A stretch of 64,000 nt of DNA from Bifidobacterium breve (lineage in GTDB: Bacteria; Actinomycetota; Actinomycetes; Nanopelagicales; Nanopelagicaceae). A program made the position numbers and the translations under genes. This document shows positions 1 to 8,046 of the stretch, piece after piece. The notes under the pieces were generated by a model. The model was not told the DNA's origin. It saw nothing but the letters and a program-made list of their open reading frames with translations, and ran no database searches. Each line of letters starts with the position of its first letter. The first letter of the stretch is position 1. The stretch is from NCBI GenBank assembly GCA_945860245.1, contig CAMAPO010000004.1, positions 1-64,000 of the forward strand, read 5' to 3'.

Positions 1-74
1 TAGCGGAGGCGGGATTTGAACCCACGACACAGCGATTATGAGCCGCTTGCTCTACCAAGCTGAGCTACCCCGCC
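1..74 (-). tRNA. tRNA-Met (CAU)
   Basis: The minus strand folds as a complete 74-base cloverleaf. The acceptor stem starts GGCGGGG and closes on CTCCGCT with a G-U end pair and discriminator A. The anticodon loop CTCATAA gives CAU, and the T arm GTGGG-TTCAAAT-CCCGC is intact. No CCA is encoded at the 3' end. It is taken as elongator Met; tRNA-Ile2, which also carries a CAU gene anticodon, cannot be fully excluded by eye. It lies 18 bases from tRNA-Thr on the same strand, so the two are probably co-transcribed. Confidence 0.93.
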
Positions 75-92
75 AAGGGTTGTGCATTTTCG

Positions 93-165
93 AGCCCCCC
101 ACCGGAATCGAACCGGTGACCTTTTCCTTACCATGGAAACGCTCTACCGTCTGAGCTAGGGGGGC
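93..165 (-). tRNA. tRNA-Thr (GGU)
   Basis: A 73-base cloverleaf on the minus strand. The acceptor GCCCCCC pairs perfectly with GGGGGGC, and the anticodon stem TTTCC/GGAAA encloses loop ATGGTAA, giving GGU. The T arm is CACCGG-TTCGATT-CCGGTG. The discriminator is U and no CCA is encoded. It is upstream of tRNA-Met in transcription order. Thr-Met tRNA pairs of this kind are common in actinobacteria beside rpmG/secE/nusG, which would lie outside the window; that is only a contextual expectation. Confidence 0.95.
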
Positions 166-212
166 AATAGGTAGAGGAGTGAGTGTACGACAGTTGCGGC
201 AAAAGATAAAAA

Positions 213-1163
213 TTAGCGCCGTGGGTCAAGCGTGACTTTGCCCGTTGTCTGACGAGCCAGCATCGCTTGGTGTGCGAGTTTCGCCTCAGATAATCCATAA
301 GTTGCACCGATTACTGGCTTTAGCGCACCCGATGAAATCAAAGCAAATAACTCACTCAATACATCGCCCATCAACTCTTTCTTTCCAAAGCAATGTGAGA
401 GCCAGAATCCGGCAACTGTCTTGGTTCCGCCCATTAAAACGCCTGGATGAATCGCAGTCGGCGCAGTTCGCGATGCCATTCCAAATGTAATTAAGCGACC
501 AAATGGCGCTAAGACTTCAAGGCTGGAATCAAAAGTTTTCCCGCCGACCATTTCCAAAACGATATCGACTCGCTTACCGCCATTTGCAGCAATCATTGCG
601 CCAGCTAAATCTGCAGAATTTGCATCAACTGTTGCATCTGTGCCAAGTGATTTAACCAAATCGTTTTTAACGTCAGAGGATGTCACTGCAATTACCTTTG
701 CGCCCCACATCTTGGCCAACTGAATTGCAAGTGTTCCAACGCCGCCAGCACCAGCCTGAACCACAACGCTTTCGCCAGGCTTTACATGCGCCATAGTTTT
801 TAAAATATGCCAAGCCGTTGTTCCCTGAACCAACATAGCGATTGCTTGTTCATCGCTCACGCCATTGGGAATATCCACGCACATTGCTTTTGGAGAAAGT
901 GCTTTTTGCGCATACCCACCTGTGGTTGCACTTGCTAAAACGCGCCGTCCGCTCGCAGTTTTTCCAACAACTTCCAACCCAGGAATTAACGGCAAGGTTT
1001 GCTTCGAAAGGTATGAGTTCTCGGTTTGATGGGTATCGGCATAGTTAATGCCAATACAACTTACGTCAATTAACTCTTCCCCATCGCTGGCAATTGGATC
1101 TGGAAGATCAACTAACTCCATTACATCTGGGCCACCAAATTTGGTTATTTGGATAGCTTTCAT
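213..1163 (-). CDS. zinc-independent NADPH:quinone oxidoreductase (MDR family)
   Basis: This 316-residue medium-chain dehydrogenase/reductase has an N-terminal GroES-like domain and a Rossmann domain with the nucleotide motif AGAGGVG at residues 137-143. The catalytic and structural zinc cysteines of alcohol dehydrogenases are absent, which places it in the quinone oxidoreductase/zeta-crystallin branch. That branch reduces quinones or enones with NADPH in the cytosol. The ATG overlaps the TGA of a 40-residue cysteine-rich gene (ATGA), so the two are translationally coupled. The exact substrate cannot be read from sequence. Confidence 0.85.
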   Translation of the reverse strand: MKAIQITKFGGPDVMELVDLPDPIASDGEELIDVSCIGINYADTHQTENSYLSKQTLPLIPGLEVVGKTASGRRVLASATTGGYAQKALSPKAMCVDIPNGVSDEQAIAMLVQGTTAWHILKTMAHVKPGESVVVQAGAGGVGTLAIQLAKMWGAKVIAVTSSDVKNDLVKSLGTDATVDANSADLAGAMIAANGGKRVDIVLEMVGGKTFDSSLEVLAPFGRLITFGMASRTAPTAIHPGVLMGGTKTVAGFWLSHCFGKKELMGDVLSELFALISSGALKPVIGATYGLSEAKLAHQAMLARQTTGKVTLDPRR

Positions 1164-1282
1164 TTGCCATCACAATTACAACGGTCGCTTTCGGCAACGC
1201 CGTGGAGTGCTTCTTCGATATGTTCGCCGCAGCCAGACCAAGTAAATTTCTGGCACTTTTTACAAACCACACGTGAACACAT
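1160..1282 (-). CDS. 40-residue cysteine-rich small protein, zinc-ribbon-like
   Basis: A short gene of 40 codons reading MCSRVVCKKCQKFTWSGCGE onward and ending DRCNCDGK. It has a C-x2-C pair near the N terminus, a WSGCG turn with a following His, and a C-x-C pair near the C terminus, as expected for a tiny zinc-binding fold. A strong ribosome site AAGAGGAGG (minus strand, about 1288-1296) lies five bases before the ATG, and the stop overlaps the next gene's start (ATGA). From memory, similar short proteins with the WAGCG...RCxC pattern are widespread in bacteria without a known function. The coupling suggests a role linked to the oxidoreductase, but this is inference. Confidence 0.8.
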   Translation of the reverse strand: MCSRVVCKKCQKFTWSGCGEHIEEALHGVAESDRCNCDGK

Positions 1283-1317
1283 TGGAGCCTCCTCTTAATT
1301 ATGACCGCATTCTATTA

Positions 1318-2499
1318 CTAGAAATACTTGCGGAATATCTTCCTGATTCGCCGAGTAATGCGCTTATTCAATTTAAGCGTTTGATCGATTGGTGAGACCG
1401 CCATAACTCTGACGTGGGCGGGTTCATCGGGTGTACTCACATCCTTAAGCGCAGGTGAATTTTGATCAAGTGAATCCGCGATGCGATCGATACTGGCCAC
1501 CATGGAAAGTCCACGAACAATTTGTTCTTGATCAGCATCTTTGGCATCTTCAATGAGAGATTCAGCAAGTGAGGCTCCGGCTTCACGAGCATCATCGGTT
1601 GCAGTGGTTGTAGTTTCTAAGTCATCTTCATCGTCGATCTTGGACGAAATTGCATAGCTTGCCGCTGATAGCGCAACTGCAATCTGTTTCTTAGTGGAAT
1701 CAGCGATTCCTCCACTCACCGCAGAATCAAATAAGGTGCGGGCAATAGTTCGAACTTGCAACAAGGTATGCTCAATTGCAATTCCTTCAATGTAAACGCT
1801 TTCCGCTTCATCTTTTTCAGCAGTAGGAAACCATCGGGCATGTCCGCGCGCTTCCACAGATTGTGCGCGTATCGATGGAATCGCTTCCATTAACAAGCGA
1901 GCCTTCGCCAACCAATTACCTGCATCTTTCTGTGTATACCCGGCAGCAACGCCTTCAGACATTTGTGCAAGTAGATCTGCCGCCCTTGTGCTCACCGCAG
2001 TGATCTGATCGATCGCTCGCCCAACTGGAGTTTTCGCATGTGAAAAATAAGAGAAGATAATTGCAATTACTGCGCCAATTAAGGTTGAACCTAGGCGATG
2101 TGTGGCTGTGGTGCCGCTAATTCCCGGACCAATAACAATCAGCGCGGTTACTGGCACATTAACAGATGCAACTTCTCCCAGATGCAGAGCGCGTGCAACA
2201 ACTGCGCAAAAAATAACCGTAAGACCAACGGCGATAAAACCAAAGTCGAAGATTGAGACATTTAATAAGGCAACAGATGCGCCAATTGCGGTGCCAACAA
2301 TCTGGCCAAAACCTTCGCGCACGGACTTATGGAGTGAGATACGGATGGATAGTGTGCAAACAATCGCGGCGACCACACCACCATCTTCAATGAGCAAATC
2401 ACCAACCTGCCAGGAAACAGCGCCGGCTAAGCCAGCCACCAGTATCTGGCGCACCCAGACGAGGCGGTCAGCGAATAACTTCTTTATTTTCTCCCACAT
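1318..2499 (-). CDS. FUSC / aromatic acid exporter-like membrane protein
   Basis: A 393-residue protein starting MWEKIKKLF. The frame is open further upstream, but that would overlap the preceding gene, so the ATG at 2499, 13 bases after that gene's stop, is chosen. About six hydrophobic helices lie in residues 15-151, followed by a long soluble region of about 230 residues with helical, acidic stretches. The arrangement and sequence (GGVVAAIVCTLSI; GQIVGTAIGASVA) fit the FUSC/ArAE_1 family, whose characterised relatives export aromatic acids or are uncharacterised. It is last in the minus-strand island and could export a pathway by-product; the substrate is unknown. Confidence 0.7.
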   Translation of the reverse strand: MWEKIKKLFADRLVWVRQILVAGLAGAVSWQVGDLLIEDGGVVAAIVCTLSIRISLHKSVREGFGQIVGTAIGASVALLNVSIFDFGFIAVGLTVIFCAVVARALHLGEVASVNVPVTALIVIGPGISGTTATHRLGSTLIGAVIAIIFSYFSHAKTPVGRAIDQITAVSTRAADLLAQMSEGVAAGYTQKDAGNWLAKARLLMEAIPSIRAQSVEARGHARWFPTAEKDEAESVYIEGIAIEHTLLQVRTIARTLFDSAVSGGIADSTKKQIAVALSAASYAISSKIDDEDDLETTTTATDDAREAGASLAESLIEDAKDADQEQIVRGLSMVASIDRIADSLDQNSPALKDVSTPDEPAHVRVMAVSPIDQTLKLNKRITRRIRKIFRKYF

Positions 2500-2512
2500 T
2501 ATGTGCCTAAGT

Positions 2513-3610
2513 TTAGTAGGAGCGCACCATGTCGCACATGCGAGCGGCGTTATCTGCAAGGTTTCCTCGAGAAAGAGCGCCACCAATCAATAAGGCAGCG
2601 TCTTTCCCGTACATATCAATCATTTCTGGGATTCGCTCCAAAGTCATTCCACCTGCAGGTGCGATCGTCATTGGCTTTAAAGATCCCAACTTTTTACGTG
2701 ATAAATCAGCAATTTCTAAACATTGCTCAGTAGTAAAGGGGAAACGTCCACCAATATTAGGAAAAATCGAAATATCTGCTCCGGCTAGCCTCATCAGAGT
2801 TCCAAAAACAATTCCGTGAGAGATTCCAGAATCTTTTGAAGTAACAAGTGAACCCAACATCGCAGGATGCCCCAGAATTGGCAAAGCCAAAGTGTCGTCT
2901 TCAGCGATGACTCGCAAAGAATCAAATCCTGTGATCCCAGGTATTACAAGTAGCGCACCTGCGCCAAAATCTTTAGCGGTATGCGCGGCATCTATCACCA
3001 GATCAAAAGGCATATTTAAACTTGGCACATATGCAGAATTTCCGCCAGTAATTTCATTGGCTTCTTTTACTGCAGCAGAAATCAAGGTGACGCGGTCTTT
3101 CCAGGTAGCCCAAGGTTGGTTGGCTAAACTGTGATCATCTTTAATCAAATCAAATCCTGCCAGCGCTAGTGTGCGCGCTATTTCAGCCAGCGTCTTTGCA
3201 TCTGAGCCCATCGGCTTAATCGCGGTAGCAATCAGTGGTCGAGTATCAGCTTTAAATATTTTCCGCAGCCCAATTATTCCAAAACGGGGTCCTTTAAAGT
3301 TATTTAATATAGAGTCAGGAAGTTTAAGGTCAACTATTTTTACTCCAGGAAAAAGCGAAGCATTTCCCCACAAAACATTTAATAACTGAGTTAACTCTCC
3401 CCCAGCGATATCCGAGTTATAAGAAATTGTAATTAAATGGTTCTTTTTATCAATAGAAGTGATCTCTTCAACTTTTCCGACAACTTGATCTTGGATCCAA
3501 CTTGGAGCTAACTCGAATGGAAATTCAATGGTCTGTTCTATCCGAATAAGGTCGGCGATCACTTTCGGGTTCTCACCCGAAAAGGCATAGGTGACGTGAA
3601 TGCGTTCCAT
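2513..3610 (-). CDS. RuBisCO-like protein (form IV), divergent
   Basis: A 365-residue RuBisCO large-subunit homologue, shorter than RuBisCO (about 470) and than the MtnW enolase (about 400). The N-terminal alpha/beta domain spans residues 1-105 and is followed by a TIM barrel. Recognisable sites are K132 in TAIKPMG, the metal site K157-D158-D159 in GFDLIKDDHS, H248 in LGHPAM, and phosphate-grip glycines in PAGGM (318-322) and IGGAL (342-346). The glutamate that normally follows KDD is H160, and the loop-6 lysine is missing, so CO2 fixation is excluded. A phosphorylated ketose-type substrate is likely. Known RLP roles are DK-MTP-1-P enolase, MTRu-1-P isomerase and oxo-isoapionate-4-P decarboxylase/hydrolase; none can be assigned. 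It directly follows an MtnK-type kinase and a small coupled ORF. Confidence 0.85.
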   Translation of the reverse strand: MERIHVTYAFSGENPKVIADLIRIEQTIEFPFELAPSWIQDQVVGKVEEITSIDKKNHLITISYNSDIAGGELTQLLNVLWGNASLFPGVKIVDLKLPDSILNNFKGPRFGIIGLRKIFKADTRPLIATAIKPMGSDAKTLAEIARTLALAGFDLIKDDHSLANQPWATWKDRVTLISAAVKEANEITGGNSAYVPSLNMPFDLVIDAAHTAKDFGAGALLVIPGITGFDSLRVIAEDDTLALPILGHPAMLGSLVTSKDSGISHGIVFGTLMRLAGADISIFPNIGGRFPFTTEQCLEIADLSRKKLGSLKPMTIAPAGGMTLERIPEMIDMYGKDAALLIGGALSRGNLADNAARMCDMVRSY

Positions 3611-3738
3611 TAAAATGCTTCCGCCTTTGCGCCGCTATGAACTATTACTGAACGTTGTTCTTCCAAACCAGCCTCAATAGTACTCAACTTTCGGCCGAGT
3701 GAATTCTCTACGGCGTCACCCCACCTACTTCTCTCCAC
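3610..3738 (-). CDS. putative 42-residue small protein between kinase and RLP
   Basis: An open frame on the minus strand starts at GTG (3738) or TTG six codons earlier and encodes MERSRWGDAVENSLGRKLST followed by IEAGLEEQRSVIVHSGAKAE and AF. It overlaps the kinase 3' end by 14 bases. Its TAA shares one base with the RLP ATG (TAATG), the same coupling used between many real gene pairs in this window. No strong ribosome site was seen, and the sequence is not recognised. It might be a genuine small partner of the RLP, a coupling leader, or chance; the otherwise unexplained 115-base gap in a very compact region favours something real. Confidence 0.4.
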   Translation of the reverse strand: MERSRWGDAVENSLGRKLSTIEAGLEEQRSVIVHSGAKAEAF

Positions 3739-4960
3739 TGGTTCGAACTTCTTCAATAATCTTTCGTATTTTCTGCGTTAGTGCAGGAATATCAGTATTT
3801 GAATGACGCTCACGTACCGCCATTTGGGCAGCGCGCAGAACTCCTCGCGCAGCACCTATTCGTAAATTAGGTTCAAGGGTTTCGATATCACTTGTTTTGG
3901 CAAGCCCGACAATACGACGAACCATCTTTGCTGCGGCAAAACCAATTGCATCAACCTTCCATTGAGCCAATAAATCTTCAAGCATTTGGTCGCTAAAGAC
4001 ACGTTTATCAACACGGCTAGGCCAGAGCGTGCGGAAGTTTTTCTCGAAGGCACGCCAAAGTTCTTCTGGAAGTGCGGAAATGTAATCCGCATGTGCAGTT
4101 CTGCCAAGTGCTGTGGCCCGCGCCAAGGCAATGTAGAAGTTTGCAAAACAAGCTCCAATATCGAATCCAATGGGACCGTAGAACGAGAACTCTGAATCAA
4201 ATGCCCTGGTAGAAATTGCTTTCCCTGTCGCATCAGATTTCACCATTACAGAACCTGTATGCAAATCCCCATGCAGTAGCGCTTCAGCCGAAGTCATAAA
4301 TTTATACTTAAGTTGGCCGATTTCTTGCACCATTTGCGCATCGTTAATTATTGCTTCTGCATCAATTTTATTCTCAGGTAAGTATGAATTTCTACCTGCC
4401 GGAAAATAAGGTTCGGTAAAGACTAAATCTTCTGTAATCAAACAGAGTTCTGGATTAATAGCACGAGCAATTCCTTTGTAGTGCGCCTCTGCTCCTGCAC
4501 CAAAAATAGATGTAGCAAAGAGCACGCGAGCAATATATTCACCAATTGCTTCTGCTGCTCCAAAGTGCTGTTCGCCTAGATTTAAAGCGGTTCGCCAAAC
4601 TTTATGATCTGATAGATCTTCCATTGCAATTATGTATCGCTGCGGATCATAGAAATAAATTTTAGGAAGAAGATGCTTAGCTGCCAAGGAATGAATGACC
4701 GTAGTCTCATACTCAATACGAGCTCGATCAGGTGACATTGGCCAAGAAGGCCCGACTAGACGCACATATGGGAGAGATTGCTTGAGGACAATTCCCTTAC
4801 CTTGCTTATCTTTAATAATGAAGACAACGTTTAGATTTCCATCGCCAACTTCTTTCATATCTACGATTGATCCAGCATCGATAACTGATGAGATCTCTTT
4901 ATGGGATGCGAGAAAAGCAGGGATATTTTCAGCTGTTAAGAACTCGTATGAATCTGACAT
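3725..4960 (-). CDS. mtnK: S-methyl-5-thioribose kinase-family protein
   Basis: A 411-residue kinase of the MtnK family, which phosphorylates methylthioribose (or 5-deoxyribose in the related DrdK role) at O1 with ATP. Characteristic motifs are visible: the glycine loop GDGNLN at 39-44, a lysine at about 60 (VLKQS), the catalytic HGDLHTGS at 230-237 and the metal-binding FDSEFSFYGPIGFDIG at 254-269. Length matches the family (about 400). It lies 55 bases after the aldolase/dehydrogenase fusion, within the same strand run as the MtnA-type isomerase and RLP. Choice between methylthioribose and 5-deoxyribose cannot be made from sequence. Confidence 0.88.
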   Translation of the reverse strand: MSDSYEFLTAENIPAFLASHKEISSVIDAGSIVDMKEVGDGNLNVVFIIKDKQGKGIVLKQSLPYVRLVGPSWPMSPDRARIEYETTVIHSLAAKHLLPKIYFYDPQRYIIAMEDLSDHKVWRTALNLGEQHFGAAEAIGEYIARVLFATSIFGAGAEAHYKGIARAINPELCLITEDLVFTEPYFPAGRNSYLPENKIDAEAIINDAQMVQEIGQLKYKFMTSAEALLHGDLHTGSVMVKSDATGKAISTRAFDSEFSFYGPIGFDIGACFANFYIALARATALGRTAHADYISALPEELWRAFEKNFRTLWPSRVDKRVFSDQMLEDLLAQWKVDAIGFAAAKMVRRIVGLAKTSDIETLEPNLRIGAARGVLRAAQMAVRERHSNTDIPALTQKIRKIIEEVRTSGEK

Positions 4961-5015
4961 TCTTCAAACTCTTCCGTTCTGTGTTAAGTGGCTGAATTCA
5001 GTGCGCAATCTCGCA

Positions 5016-6986
5016 TCACCGCGGGAAAGCTGCCGCCACGCCTCCGTCGACAGCAATTACGCTGCCGGTAGTGCGTGATGACTCATCGCTCAAGAAAAAG
5101 GCTGCAGCACGCGCAACATCAAGGCTTCTTACTCGCGCATTAAGCAAGTTGCGAGATGCGTAGAAATCTTCTAGCTCTTCCGGCTTTACACCATGGGCTG
5201 CGGCTCGTTGCTCGCGAATTCCGCCTTCCCATAATTTGCTGTTATCAAAGACCGCATCTGGATTAATTCCGTTACAGCGAATCCCGGCGTTTCCACCTTC
5301 CAGGGCTGCAATCCGCATTAACTGCAACATCCCGGCTTTGCTAACTGAGTAACCACCAAAGCCTGCACCTGGAGAAAAGGCGTTCTTGCTTGCTATATAA
5401 ACAAACGATCCGCCCATTTTCTGTTTGCGCATAACTTTCATTGACTCTTTAGTCAGCATAAAGGCGCTAGATAAATTGATATCTAATCCGCGGCGCCATT
5501 TTTCTACATCAAGATCTTCTAATTTATCGCTGATTCCAATGCCCGCATTTATTACAACGCCGTCAAGGCCACCAAAGTGTTTAATAGTTTTTGTGACAGT
5601 AGCCTGCACATCTGCTTCCTTTGACTGATCTCCTAAAATTAGCAGTGGTGGATTGCATTTATTTTCCACAAATTCCTTTTCCACAGTAATTAAGCCGGCT
5701 TCTTCAATATCTGCAAGAACTAGATGAGCTCCGCGCTTGGCAAGTTCAAGTGCAACGCCTCTGCCAATTCCACTTCCTGCTCCTGTAACAATAATTATGT
5801 GACCATCTAGCTGTGCTGGTGCGGGCTTATTCTTTAACTTAAATAACTCCATTGGCCAGTAATCAAAACCAAATATTTCTGCATCAGAAATAGTGTCGCC
5901 ATCTCCAAAAACATCAACGACTCGTGCCGCAACGCTGTGGGTGTGTGAAGCAATGTCAGCCAACATGGTGTTCTCTTTAATTGTCGTAGCTGCAGTAACC
6001 GCACCGACTCCAGGCACGATAATGACCTTGGGATCGTTGCCGTGACTTACATAACCAGCAGGCAGTAGCGATTTATTTGCTTCAAAGTATGCTGCGTAAT
6101 TCTCGCGAAATTCTTTAATACCAGTTTCAGTATCTTCTAAAGTAACAGTTGCTGACTTGGGGCGGATACGCAACATGTGGTCTGCACTCGATGCTCCAAG
6201 GGACAGAATTTTCTTTAGATCTGGGCGGGCAGCAATTTCAGCTAATCGAGAGTCCGTTCGCAGTAACTGCTTTTTCCCTATGGTTCCACGTAATTTAAGG
6301 AGCAAATCTTTCAGCTCTTCATCAGGCAGCTCTTGATGTTGGAAATTAGCTTCAGGGCGCTTATTGAGTGACTCTAAATACTTGTCAGCAAGTGCCACCA
6401 CATCTTGAGTCTTTTGATAGCAACGATCGGAATCTTCATCCCAAACAACTAGACCGTGATGAGCAAGTACAACACCGGCGTAATCACCTAAACCGCCAAC
6501 AATCTTTGAAAGGTTAAAACCTGGGCGAATCCAGTCAACGTAGGCAAATTCTTTACCCAGCGCTTCTCGTACTGCTTTTTCGCCTTGCGGATGGTTTGTT
6601 AGCGCACAGATCGCATCTGCGTGCACGTGATCAATATGTTTTGCAGGCAAAAATCCATGCAAAAGAGTTTCAATAGATGGTCTGCGCGATGTTGGATCGA
6701 CTAAAGCGCGCGTAACGTAATCAACCATCGTGTCATCATCTAAAGCATCGAAGTCGCGTAGCGCCAGTAAATCTTCTAGGTACAAGGCTGGGTAATCACG
6801 ATCAACGGCGTACTGCATATCCGCGCCAGATCCTTTAACCCACAAGACTTTCTTGAGGCGACCGAGATGATCTTTTATCTCACCTTTACTGGAAGTGTTT
6901 CCGCCGCCGTAAACAACCATTGATTGATCAGCGCCGATCTTTTGGGAGCGTGCAACAAGATCATGTAATGGCTTAAATTCACTCAT
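5016..6986 (-). CDS. fused class II aldolase / short-chain dehydrogenase
   Basis: A 656-residue two-domain enzyme. Residues 1 to about 390 are a class II aldolase/adducin-type domain with GGGNTS at 27-32, KGSG at 51-54, the zinc histidines in HIDHVHADA (117-125) and AHHGLVVW (175-182). Residues about 394-656 are an SDR with cofactor motif GAGSGIG (402-408), Ser533 and YSVSK (546-550). The architecture equals proteins annotated as rhamnulose-1-phosphate aldolase/lactaldehyde dehydrogenase (RhaEW/YuxG type). Beside MtnK and MtnA a likelier substrate is 5-methylthioribulose-1-P or 5-deoxyribulose-1-P, split to DHAP and an aldehyde that the SDR half then reduces or oxidises; this is inference. 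Its ATG overlaps the mtnA stop (ATGA). Confidence 0.85.
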   Translation of the reverse strand: MSEFKPLHDLVARSQKIGADQSMVVYGGGNTSSKGEIKDHLGRLKKVLWVKGSGADMQYAVDRDYPALYLEDLLALRDFDALDDDTMVDYVTRALVDPTSRRPSIETLLHGFLPAKHIDHVHADAICALTNHPQGEKAVREALGKEFAYVDWIRPGFNLSKIVGGLGDYAGVVLAHHGLVVWDEDSDRCYQKTQDVVALADKYLESLNKRPEANFQHQELPDEELKDLLLKLRGTIGKKQLLRTDSRLAEIAARPDLKKILSLGASSADHMLRIRPKSATVTLEDTETGIKEFRENYAAYFEANKSLLPAGYVSHGNDPKVIIVPGVGAVTAATTIKENTMLADIASHTHSVAARVVDVFGDGDTISDAEIFGFDYWPMELFKLKNKPAPAQLDGHIIIVTGAGSGIGRGVALELAKRGAHLVLADIEEAGLITVEKEFVENKCNPPLLILGDQSKEADVQATVTKTIKHFGGLDGVVINAGIGISDKLEDLDVEKWRRGLDINLSSAFMLTKESMKVMRKQKMGGSFVYIASKNAFSPGAGFGGYSVSKAGMLQLMRIAALEGGNAGIRCNGINPDAVFDNSKLWEGGIREQRAAAHGVKPEELEDFYASRNLLNARVRSLDVARAAAFFLSDESSRTTGSVIAVDGGVAAAFPR

Positions 6987-7996
6987 AGCGTTTCGCCTTT
7001 TTCTATCTCGTAGGATTTCTTCTCGGTAATTATGGCGCTTATGTACTTTGCTGGCGTCACATCAAATGCTGGATTAAATGTCTTCGCCCCAATAGGTGCA
7101 ACTTGAACACCCTTAAAGTGAGTTAACTCTTCATCGCTGCGAATTTCGATATGTATAGCCTCACCAGTTGCGATCGAACGATCCACAGTTGATTCGGGAG
7201 CAACGACTAAAAATGGAATACCCGCTGCGTGACAAGCGAGGGCAACCCCAAGTGAACCAATTTTATTTGCAGAATCACCGTTCTTAGCGATCCGATCTGC
7301 ACCAATCAGCGCAGCATCAATTCGTCCACTTAAAATCGCCATCGCTGCAGCGCCATCTGGTTCGATGCGATAAGGAATCTCAGATTTCATTAACTCCCAA
7401 GCAGTAAGGCGAGATCCTTGTAGCAAAGGCCGTGTTTCATCTGCATAAACTTCTTTTACATTTGCGCGCTTATGCAACTCTTTAATTACACCGAGAGCCG
7501 TGCCTGTTCCGGTCGTAGCAAGGGAACCAGTATTGCAATGAGTGAGCAGTGTTAAAGGCTTGTTACCTAATTTATTGATAAGCCAGTCAGCGCCAATATT
7601 TCCCATGCTGTTGCTTGATTCTTTATCTTCACGCGCTAATTGATGCGCCGCGGCAAGGACTGCATCTCTGCCCGCTGGTAAATGTTTGCGGATTTGTTCA
7701 ACTGCCCAGGCGAGGTTCACAGCTGTTGGTCTGGCATCACGAAGTAGATCAATATTGCGTTCTAGCTCTGCAGAGCTGAGTCCTTTGCGAGTGGCTTCAT
7801 CAATCGCGAGTACAACTCCATAAGCACCAGCAACGCCTAGCGCAGGAGCGCCGCGGACAACTAAATTCTGAATAGCACCAATAAAGTCGGCTACTTCATC
7901 GTATGAGTTATAGGTTTCGGATGCAGGAATCTTTGTCTGATCCAGCAAGATGATCTTTCCATCCTGCCAAACGATTGCCTCAAAAACGCTAGACAT
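6983..7996 (-). CDS. mtnA: S-methyl-5-thioribose-1-phosphate isomerase-family protein
   Basis: A 337-residue MtnA/eIF2B-type isomerase converting an aldose 1-phosphate to the ketose 1-phosphate. Visible signatures are VRGAPA (47-52), the catalytic cysteine C154 in THCNTGS, DETRPLLQGSRLTAWE (186-201), and the catalytic aspartate D234 in GADRI, followed by NKIG (244-247). Length is typical. A clear ribosome site AAGGAG lies seven bases before the ATG. It is the first gene of the aldolase/kinase/RLP block and has its own candidate promoter just upstream. The 5-deoxyribose isomerase DrdI belongs to the same family, so the physiological substrate is open. Confidence 0.9.
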   Translation of the reverse strand: MSSVFEAIVWQDGKIILLDQTKIPASETYNSYDEVADFIGAIQNLVVRGAPALGVAGAYGVVLAIDEATRKGLSSAELERNIDLLRDARPTAVNLAWAVEQIRKHLPAGRDAVLAAAHQLAREDKESSNSMGNIGADWLINKLGNKPLTLLTHCNTGSLATTGTGTALGVIKELHKRANVKEVYADETRPLLQGSRLTAWELMKSEIPYRIEPDGAAAMAILSGRIDAALIGADRIAKNGDSANKIGSLGVALACHAAGIPFLVVAPESTVDRSIATGEAIHIEIRSDEELTHFKGVQVAPIGAKTFNPAFDVTPAKYISAIITEKKSYEIEKGETL

Positions 7997-8039
7997 TTAC
8001 CTACTCCTTGTTTAAGGCATTGAACTTATCACCTTAAAA

Positions 8040-8045
8040 ATTATA
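8040..8045 (-). promoter_or_regulatory. candidate -10 box upstream of the mtnA block
   Basis: The minus strand reads TATAAT exactly, just after the stop of the ABC ATPase gene. Its predicted start near 8033 would leave a leader of about 36 bases carrying the AAGGAG ribosome site. No good -35 was seen. It could let the isomerase/aldolase/kinase/RLP genes be transcribed separately from the importer. Confidence 0.4.
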
Positions 8046-8046
8046 T

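Noticed and set aside
2500..2586. N-terminal extension of the FUSC-like gene
   Set aside because: Would overlap the RLP gene by more than 70 bases and adds residues unlike the family; the ATG at 2499 is preferred.
2513..3610. Genuine CO2-fixing RuBisCO
   Set aside because: Loop-6 lysine and the metal-ligand Glu are missing, the chain is too short, and no phosphoribulokinase or small subunit is near.
4992..5001. Perfect 10-base palindrome CTGAATTCAG between aldolase and kinase genes
   Set aside because: Arms do not extend symmetrically and no second copy was noticed; likely chance.
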